From Anaerolineaceae bacterium (GTDB lineage: Bacteria; Chloroflexota; Anaerolineae; Anaerolineales; Anaerolineaceae): a stretch of DNA of 20,525 nucleotides. Numbering within the stretch: the first letter of the stretch is position 1; every line of letters begins with the position of its first letter. Under the pieces are notes generated by a model. The model saw only the letters and a program-made list of their open reading frames with translations, searched no databases and had not been told where the DNA came from. The stretch is taken from contig JAQTMA010000004.1 in assembly GCA_028714615.1 (NCBI GenBank), positions 40,636 to 61,160 of the forward strand, written 5' to 3'. The translations under genes and the position numbers were made by a program. This document shows, piece after piece, positions 15,491 through 20,525 of this stretch.

Positions 15491-18259
15491 CTATTTGTCG
15501 GTATTCTCTTTACCAGAGGAGTACTTCAGTGTGGCATGGGCAGCCGCCAGGCGGGCAATCGGCACCCGGAAGGGGGAGCAGCTCACATAGTTATTGCCGA
15601 TGATATGGCAGAACTCGATCGAATTCGGATCGCCGCCATGTTCACCGCAGATGCCGACCTCCAAATTATTACGGGCAGCCCTGCCGTCATCGACAGCCAT
15701 CTTCATCAGGCGACCGACGCCATCGCGGTCGATGGTCTGGAATGGGTTCTTCGGAAGGATGCCTTGTTCCACATAGGTGACCAGGAAATTGCGTTCAGCG
15801 TCATCGCGGCTGTAACCAAAGGTCATTTGGGTCAGATCGTTCGTCCCGAAGGAAAAGAATTCGGCTACCTTAGCAATTTCCGTGGCAGTTAGTGCTGCGC
15901 GAGGGATTTCGATCATCGTCCCGAATTTATACGGGAAGGTAATTCCCTTCTCTTCCATGACCTGTTTGGCGATCCGTTCTAACTTCGGTTGAATGTAATT
16001 GAGCTCGTTGACGTGCCCTGTTAGCGGAATCATGACTTCGGGGTGGGGATCTTGACCGGCCAATTTAACGTTGGCAGCCGCCTCGAAGATAGCCCGCACC
16101 TGCATTTCGACGATCTCGGGCATGACGATGCTCAGGCGGATGCCGCGCAAACCCATCATCGGGTTGCTTTCGTGCATCGTTTGCACCTTTGAGAGCAATT
16201 CATCTTTCTCGTTCAAACCTTGGGTCTCACCCTTGACGCGCATGGTGATAACCTCTTCAAACAATTTCTCTTCGGAGGGTAAGAACTCATGCAGGGGCGG
16301 ATCGATCAAGCGAATGATGACGGGATATCCCGTCATTGCTTCGAATAAGCCTTCGAAGTCGGAGCGTTGGGAGGGAAGCAGTTCGTTCAATGCAACCGTA
16401 CGTTCCGCGCTGGTCTTCGCCAGGATCATACGCTGGACGATGGGCAGTCGCTCTGGTTCAAAGAACATGTGCTCCGTGCGGCAGAGCCCGATGCCGACGG
16501 CGCCGTAAGAGCGCGCGCGGCGAGCGTCCTTGGGATAATCCGCATTGGCCCAGACCTGTAAGCCGCGGGTAGGCCAGCCGTCGGCCATTTTGCGCGTTCC
16601 AGGGCGAGCAGAAATCTCATCGGCCCATCCCAGCAGGGTAAGCAGGTCCGTTTGCTCTTCCAGGGCTGGAGCGGTCACCGGGACTTTGCCCAGGAATACC
16701 TGTCCGGTCGTGCCATCTACCGAGATCCAATCGCCTTCTTTGACGACTTTGCTGTCCACTTCCATCTGGCGCTTTTCCATATCGATATGGATGGAGGAAG
16801 CTCCCACCACACAGGGTACCCCGAACTGGCGGGCAACCACGGCTGCGTGGGAGGAAGCGCCGCCTTCGCTGGTGAGGATGCCCTTCGCCGCTAACATGCC
16901 ATGCACGTCATCTGGCTTGGTAAACGGGCGCACCATGATAACGTCCTGTTTTTGTTCTTTGGCCATCCGTTCGGTTGTGTCAGCATCGAAGTAAATCTGG
17001 CCGACAGCAGCGCCCGGGGATGCATTGACCCCGGAAGCATAGTAGCGGCCTTCTTTCTTGGCTTTTTCCATAGTTACGACATCAAATTGAGGGTGGAGCA
17101 GGCTATCCACCTGGTCAGGAGTCACGCGCAAGACGGCCTCTTCTTTGGAGATCAAGCCTTCGTTTACCATATCGACCGCTATCTTGATGGCAGAACGGGC
17201 AGTTCGTTTCCCATTACGCGTCTGTAGCATCCATAACCGGCCACGTTCGATGGTGAACTCGACATCTTGCATATCGTGATAATGCTGCTCGAGCTTATCC
17301 GTAATCTCCATAAATTGCTGGTATGCTTCGGGCATCTCGTTTTTCAGGGTTTCGATCTTCTCAGTATTGCGGATGCCGGCGACCACGTCTTCGCCTTGAG
17401 CATTGAGCAGGTAACCGCCGAACATACTCGCTTCGCCGGTCTGAGGATCGCGGGTGAACGCCACCCCGGTTCCTGAATCCCAACCCATATTGCCGAATAC
17501 CATGGTCACGATGTTGACTGCCGTACCCAGATCATCTGGTATGTTCGTCGCGTGCCGGTAATCACGGGCACGCTTGCCGTTCCAGGATTTGAAGACCGCT
17601 TCCGTCGCCAGGCGGATTTGCTCAATTGGATCTTGGGGGAAATCAAAGCCCATCTCTTTGCGAACGACCCTCTTGAATTCCTCTGTCAGCGCTTTGAGGT
17701 CTTTGGCATTCAGGTCAGTGTCCACCTTAGCCTGGTGGTTCTTCTTGAACGTATCCAAGACTTCTTCAAAGGCCTCGTCGCGGATGTTCAAGACGACCGA
17801 GCCGAACATCTGAACCAGGCGGCGATAAGCATCGAAAACGAAGCGGTCGTTTTGGGTGAGCTTGATCATACCCTGGGCGGTCTCATCATTGAGACCAATA
17901 TTGAGGACGGTATCCATCATTCCAGGCATGGAAAATTTCGCGCCTGAGCGGCAGGAAACCAGGAGGGGATTATTGGGGTCGCCAAATTTCTTCCCAGCTT
18001 CTTCCTCTGTCTTCTTCAATGCAGCCAAAGCCTGATTCCACATGCCCTCAGGGAATTTCTCATTGAGAGCAAGGTAAGCATTACAGGCTTCCGTAGTGAT
18101 AGTAAAGCCGGGAGGAACGGGAACACCAATGCGGGTCATATCCGCAAGATTCGCACCTTTTCCGCCCAATAGACCGCGGACAGCCTCCCAGTCTCCACCA
18201 ACGTAGGCTTCCGCCTGGTCCAGCTCATTGAACAAGTAAACCCATTTCTTTTCAACCAT
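15491..18259 (-). CDS. ppdK: pyruvate phosphate dikinase
   Basis: PPDK interconverts pyruvate + ATP + Pi and PEP + AMP + PPi, and can serve gluconeogenesis or PPi-linked glycolysis. The ATG at 18259 follows AGGAGG by 7 nt and gives 922 residues, close to the family norm; a frame extending to 18409 adds 50 residues unlike the family and is rejected. The ATP-grasp part shows GGKGANLADM (32-41), SCRSGAKFSMPGMMDTVLN and TRDPQTGE. The swivelling domain has GGASSHAAVVAR with phospho-His471. The PEP domain shows LCRTEHMFF, MMGLRGIRLS, GTNDLTQMTFGYSRDDAE and GICGEHGG with catalytic Cys871. Ser469 stands where plant and many bacterial enzymes have the regulatory Thr two residues before the His. No regulatory kinase/phosphatase gene is in view. 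The gene has its own promoter and terminator. Confidence 0.97.
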   Translation of the reverse strand: MVEKKWVYLFNELDQAEAYVGGDWEAVRGLLGGKGANLADMTRIGVPVPPGFTITTEACNAYLALNEKFPEGMWNQALAALKKTEEEAGKKFGDPNNPLLVSCRSGAKFSMPGMMDTVLNIGLNDETAQGMIKLTQNDRFVFDAYRRLVQMFGSVVLNIRDEAFEEVLDTFKKNHQAKVDTDLNAKDLKALTEEFKRVVRKEMGFDFPQDPIEQIRLATEAVFKSWNGKRARDYRHATNIPDDLGTAVNIVTMVFGNMGWDSGTGVAFTRDPQTGEASMFGGYLLNAQGEDVVAGIRNTEKIETLKNEMPEAYQQFMEITDKLEQHYHDMQDVEFTIERGRLWMLQTRNGKRTARSAIKIAVDMVNEGLISKEEAVLRVTPDQVDSLLHPQFDVVTMEKAKKEGRYYASGVNASPGAAVGQIYFDADTTERMAKEQKQDVIMVRPFTKPDDVHGMLAAKGILTSEGGASSHAAVVARQFGVPCVVGASSIHIDMEKRQMEVDSKVVKEGDWISVDGTTGQVFLGKVPVTAPALEEQTDLLTLLGWADEISARPGTRKMADGWPTRGLQVWANADYPKDARRARSYGAVGIGLCRTEHMFFEPERLPIVQRMILAKTSAERTVALNELLPSQRSDFEGLFEAMTGYPVIIRLIDPPLHEFLPSEEKLFEEVITMRVKGETQGLNEKDELLSKVQTMHESNPMMGLRGIRLSIVMPEIVEMQVRAIFEAAANVKLAGQDPHPEVMIPLTGHVNELNYIQPKLERIAKQVMEEKGITFPYKFGTMIEIPRAALTATEIAKVAEFFSFGTNDLTQMTFGYSRDDAERNFLVTYVEQGILPKNPFQTIDRDGVGRLMKMAVDDGRAARNNLEVGICGEHGGDPNSIEFCHIIGNNYVSCSPFRVPIARLAAAHATLKYSSGKENTDK

Positions 18260-18348
18260 GAAAAACCTCCTGAAAATTAGTGCGGGACATACGACCAAGC
18301 CGGTTCGACAGAACCAGGACGATTTTATCTTAGGCGTACAAATTGGAT

Positions 18349-18378
18349 ATTCTATCACAAAGCCTGTGGATTTACCAA
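18349..18378 (-). promoter_or_regulatory. candidate ppdK promoter
   Basis: On the minus strand TTGGTA (18373-18378) and TAGAAT (18349-18354) are 18 bp apart: four-of-six and five-of-six matches. Transcription would start near 18342, giving a leader of about 83 nt with a small hairpin GGTTC-GACA-GAACC (18302-18315). A weak opposite-facing candidate (TTGATT 18387-18392, TTAAAT 18411-18416) could serve the response regulator; the two -35 boxes would be back to back. Confidence 0.42.
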
Positions 18379-18438
18379 AATTATCATTGATTCGTGAATA
18401 TATACACATATTAAATTCTTAATTCATCATCGTAATAT

Positions 18439-18490
18439 ACGACTTTCTTGAGGGTCGTTCTGTAAAGAACCTGCAAGGTTCATCACCTTG
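18439..18490 (+). repeat. cluster of three inverted repeats before the response regulator
   Basis: ACGAC/GTCGT (18439-18443 and 18454-18458), GAACC/GGTTC (18467-18471 and 18477-18481) and CAAGG/CCTTG (18474-18478 and 18486-18490) occur within 52 bases. The last two share bases and cannot both form in RNA. They lie 48 nt before the response-regulator start in an otherwise AT-rich intergenic region (18260-18537) that has no supportable gene. Each stem is only 5 bp, so some may be chance. Confidence 0.4.
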
Positions 18491-18537
18491 TAGATAAGGC
18501 ATAATAATCACAGCAATAAGTCCGACGAGGAGGAATG

Positions 18538-18933
18538 ATGAAGATCCTGGTCATTGATGATGACCCAGCAATGACGGAGTTGTTGAAATTGTTGCTACAA
18601 TCCACCGCATCCGATGTCTACACGGCTAACTCGGGTATGGAAGGCATTAAACTTACACGAACTATCCGACCCGAAGTGATCATTCTCGACCTGATGATGC
18701 CCGAGATGGATGGGTGGCAAGTATGTAATACGATCCGGCAAACAAGCCGGGTACCGATCTTGATATTATCTGCTTTGGATAATCCTGGTATGGTAGCCCG
18801 GGCTCTCGATGCCGGGGCTGATGATTACTTGATAAAACCGGTTCCTAGCGGTGTCCTGATTGCCCACCTGAACAACCTTGTTCGCCGAGCCCGGGTAGAA
18901 CAACCTTACGTGAACGCCCGTACTTCTGCCTAA
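18538..18933 (+). CDS. stand-alone response-regulator receiver domain
   Basis: The 131 residues form a single REC domain, normally phosphorylated on Asp by a sensor histidine kinase. The expected residues are present: acidic pocket Asp7-Asp8 (LVIDDDP), phospho-acceptor Asp51 (ILDLMMPEMDGW), switch Ser78 (ILSAL) and Lys100 (LIKP). The sequence stops soon after LVRRAR, where OmpR-type regulators go on to a DNA-binding domain; no effector domain and no kinase gene are nearby, so it probably acts through protein contacts or relays phosphate. There are two ATGs in tandem (18535, 18538). The second is preferred because it leaves 4 nt after AGGAGG and gives the canonical MKILVIDDD start. The gene is divergent from ppdK; no link to it is shown. 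Confidence 0.9.
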   Translation: MKILVIDDDPAMTELLKLLLQSTASDVYTANSGMEGIKLTRTIRPEVIILDLMMPEMDGWQVCNTIRQTSRVPILILSALDNPGMVARALDAGADDYLIKPVPSGVLIAHLNNLVRRARVEQPYVNARTSA

Positions 18934-18991
18934 ATAACCCCGTTCCCCCCTGATTGAAGTAAAATTGGGGATATCCACCAGGAGGGAAAGC

Positions 18992-19288
18992 ATGCAGACC
19001 TGTACTCAATGCAACAAGGAATCACCAGATTCTGCCAGGCAGTGCACTAACTGCCAGGCAGGTTTGAGCGAATTCTCGACGACCTCTGTCGCGCTGAAGC
19101 ACTTCCAGGCTAACCCGAGGGTTAGCCTGGTGCGCATATCGGTTGCCGCAGATGCCTGCCCGGTATGTTCTGAGGTTCAAGGCGCTTATCCGAAAGATCA
19201 GGTACCTCGTTTGCCCATCGATGGCTGTTCTTACCCTCGGGGTTGCCGTTGTTTTTATGAGCCCGTCCTTGACGAAGTCTACCCATAA
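18992..19288 (+). CDS. small protein with N-terminal zinc ribbon and C-terminal cysteine cluster
   Basis: This 98-residue protein starts at an ATG 5 nt after AGGAGGG; the longer frame from 18965 would place that site inside the coding region. The N-terminus has two CxxC pairs (Cys4/7 and Cys18/21: CTQCNKESPDSARQCTNC), a typical zinc ribbon. The C-terminal part has CPVC (56-59) and then GCSYPRGCRC (Cys79, 85, 87), followed by a YEPV segment. Spacing of CPxC ... LP ... C ... CRC recalls the C-terminal tail of Mu F-like phage head-morphogenesis proteins and other small metal-binding modules; this is a resemblance by eye only. It follows the response regulator by 58 nt on the same strand and may be co-transcribed. 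Function unknown. Confidence 0.75.
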   Translation: MQTCTQCNKESPDSARQCTNCQAGLSEFSTTSVALKHFQANPRVSLVRISVAADACPVCSEVQGAYPKDQVPRLPIDGCSYPRGCRCFYEPVLDEVYP

Positions 19289-19333
19289 ATAATTGGATGC
19301 GACTCGTTCCTATCCATGAGGGGGCAATCCAAC

Positions 19334-20119
19334 CTACAGTTGGGATGCGAGCGTCTCATCCATGAGAGCATTTAGCGCCCCCGCCGTTTCCTCCGGCGTT
19401 TCCATCATAGGCATATGCCCTGCTTGCGGTATTTCTGTCAATATCGCCCTGGGAATACCAGCAGCCGTCTCGCGCGCCCTTTCTATGGGTATAAGCACAT
19501 CATGGCAGCCGTGAATGACCGCTGCAGGTACAGTTATATCCGAGAGGAATCCCACACTATCGCCACGCTCCCCCATGCCTTTTAAGGCAGCAACGATCCC
19601 ATCTGGATTGGTATGGAGGATCAGATCATACAACTTCGCCTGCAAATTCGGATCCCCGGTTAATTTCGAAGCCATCGAGTCGGCTACGGATTGAGCTCCT
19701 GAACGGGTTACTGCTTCCGCCTGAGCATAACGACCGGCGCGTTTTTCGGGCGTATCCGCGATCGATTGGCTGGCGATCATCCCCAAAGCGGAAATCCGCC
19801 CGGGGTAAGCCTGGGCAAAAGCAAGGGCTACGTAACCGCCCATTGAATGCCCGGCGATCACCGCCCGGTCGATTTTCAGGTGGTCCAGGAGACCGGCAAT
19901 GTCGTCAGCAAGCAGTCGCATCCCAGAAACACCCCGGGTTGCCTCTGAACGGCCAAATCCACGCAAATCTGGGCTTATCACCCGTACGTCCTTCCGGATC
20001 AGAGGAATCATCGGCTCCCAGATAACACGCTCCAGGGGAAAACCATGGATCAATACCAGCGGAGCACCCTGCCCCTGGTCTTCATAATAGATGCGAATTC
20101 CGTTTATCGTCGTTTCCAT
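19334..20119 (-). CDS. alpha/beta-hydrolase fold protein
   Basis: The 261 residues form a typical cytosolic alpha/beta hydrolase. The triad is visible: nucleophile Ser92 in GHSMGG, Asp207 in HGCHDVLIP and His235 in AGHMPMMETPEE. The oxyanion region is LIHGFPLE (about 23-30), and SPDLRGFGRSE is the conserved strand-turn. The ATG at 20119 follows AGGAG by 7 nt; a longer frame to 20194 would overlap the preceding gene. The family spans esterases, carboxylactonases, haloperoxidase-like and C-C hydrolases, and the substrate cannot be read from the sequence. The gene lies 10 nt after the CCA-transferase-like gene on the same strand and is probably co-transcribed; it converges on the cysteine-rich gene with a 45-nt gap. 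Confidence 0.9.
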   Translation of the reverse strand: METTINGIRIYYEDQGQGAPLVLIHGFPLERVIWEPMIPLIRKDVRVISPDLRGFGRSEATRGVSGMRLLADDIAGLLDHLKIDRAVIAGHSMGGYVALAFAQAYPGRISALGMIASQSIADTPEKRAGRYAQAEAVTRSGAQSVADSMASKLTGDPNLQAKLYDLILHTNPDGIVAALKGMGERGDSVGFLSDITVPAAVIHGCHDVLIPIERARETAAGIPRAILTEIPQAGHMPMMETPEETAGALNALMDETLASQL

Positions 20120-20129
20120 CTCAGCTCTC

Positions 20130-20525
20130 CTATTTATTTTCGATCCAGCGGCGGGCGAACACCATGGCGTCTTCACGCGAAAGGATCTCGCCACTCGCCT
20201 GAGCTTCGCGAATTAGGTTCAAGAGGTATCCAAGTTCTCGCCCGGGTTGCAAGCCCAATTCGTTCTGAAGGTCATCCCCATTCAATAAGTTCGGGGGATG
20301 GATGCTCTCCTCTGGCTTCTCAAACCAGCATTCCAGGAGCGTGCGAGTTAATGCAAGCTGGTTCTGCCATATCTCCTCTGTCAGGGTAGGACCATAGGTC
20401 GCTAGAGTATCGGCCAAAGCAAGCAAACACACATCTATTCCGGCAGTTCCAGTATCTCGAAAAAATCGAAAGATCGATCTGCGAGTTGGCGCCTGCCCGG
20501 TCCGTGACAAATGGTGAATGCGCAT
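20130..20525 (-). CDS. CCA-adding enzyme / poly(A) polymerase family, C-terminal part only
   Basis: The frame runs off the window edge; the ATG at 20525 is probably an internal Met. The visible 131 residues are helical. LNGDDLQNELGLQPGRELGYLLNLIREAQASGEILSREDA (given here as two parts: LNGDDLQNELGL, then PGRELGYLLNLIREAQASGE) is the family's C-terminal signature, normally written L.G.DL...G..PG..IG.LL..L.EAQ..GE. It usually follows the nucleotidyltransferase head and, in many bacteria, an HD domain. Members add the CCA end to tRNA or tail RNA. The catalytic head is outside the window, so CCA-adding, A-adding or poly(A) activity cannot be told apart. The alpha/beta hydrolase follows after 10 nt. 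Confidence 0.8.
   Translation of the reverse strand: MRIHHLSRTGQAPTRRSIFRFFRDTGTAGIDVCLLALADTLATYGPTLTEEIWQNQLALTRTLLECWFEKPEESIHPPNLLNGDDLQNELGLQPGRELGYLLNLIREAQASGEILSREDAMVFARRWIENK

Noticed and set aside
15440..15892. 150-residue open frame antisense to the end of ppdK, starting inside the terminator hairpin
   Set aside because: It is covered by the conserved C-terminal PEP domain of PPDK and starts in the hairpin; no family motif is seen.
18302..18315. GGTTC-GACA-GAACC as a possible second LexA site before ppdK
   Set aside because: The half-sites are in the opposite order (GTTC-N4-GAAC) from the recA site and it lies in the leader, not in a promoter; a simple small hairpin is more likely.
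18260..18409. 50-residue N-terminal extension of PPDK
   Set aside because: It lacks similarity to the family start, would read through the AGGAGG site, and spans the candidate promoter; the ATG at 18259 is well placed.
19293..19352. Repeated GGATGCGA (near 19295 and 19343) and a distant TTGGAT/ATCCAA pair between the convergent genes
   Set aside because: The repeat is only 8 bp, the second copy is inside the hydrolase coding region, and the inverted pair has a 28-nt loop and no U-tract; I see no convincing terminator or attachment site here.

Overview
The window looks like an ordinary chromosomal segment of a Chloroflexota bacterium, most likely Anaerolineae-like. That assignment is inference. 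It rests on Thr/Pro-rich low-complexity stretches in the exported proteins, the PD40/M23/lytic-transglycosylase envelope genes, a short Thermotoga/archaeal-type S-adenosylhomocysteine hydrolase, and a large GT-C-like membrane protein. No mobile element, CRISPR array, tRNA or rRNA was recognised, and no gene-free stretch exceeds 300 bases.

Layout from left to right. (1) 1-2549, + strand: the end of a beta-propeller (PD40) protein and an M23 lipoprotein peptidase, translationally coupled through an ATGA overlap. (2) 2608-3989, + strand: recA, with a clear sigma-70-type promoter, a LexA-like palindrome between the -35 and -10, a leader of about 190 nt, and a perfect 18-bp bidirectional terminator. 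(3) 4006-7407, - strand: mtnA, a PfkB-family kinase and ahcY, which look like one operon for recycling the methylthioadenosine and S-adenosylhomocysteine by-products of SAM. (4) 7438-9890, + strand: a TPR lipoprotein lytic transglycosylase, divergent from mtnA and apparently transcribed from its own ATG (leaderless). (5) 9879-13293, - strand: a three-gene operon for the E1 alpha, E1 beta and E2 subunits of a 2-oxo-acid (probably pyruvate) dehydrogenase, without E3. (6) 13316-15446, - strand: a polytopic GT-C-like protein whose promoter sits inside the terminator of the gene before it. (7) 15430-18378, - strand: pyruvate phosphate dikinase. (8) 18439-19288, + strand: a stand-alone response-regulator receiver domain and a small two-cluster cysteine protein. 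(9) 19334-20525, - strand: an alpha/beta hydrolase preceded by the C-terminal end of a CCA-adding/poly(A)-polymerase-family nucleotidyltransferase, cut by the window edge.

How the parts work together. PPDK and the dehydrogenase cover PEP-pyruvate-acetyl-CoA interconversion but are separate transcription units. The mtnA-kinase-ahcY operon deals with the two nucleoside by-products of SAM use, and the kinase probably removes the adenosine that AhcY makes. The M23 peptidase and the lytic transglycosylase are cell-wall enzymes anchored as lipoproteins.

No wholly new system was found. The most interesting signals are regulatory: the SOS-like recA operator, the leaderless start of the transglycosylase gene, a leader hairpin that could mask the mtnA ribosome-binding site, paired hairpins in the pdhA leader, overlapping hairpins before the response regulator, and a promoter embedded in a terminator.
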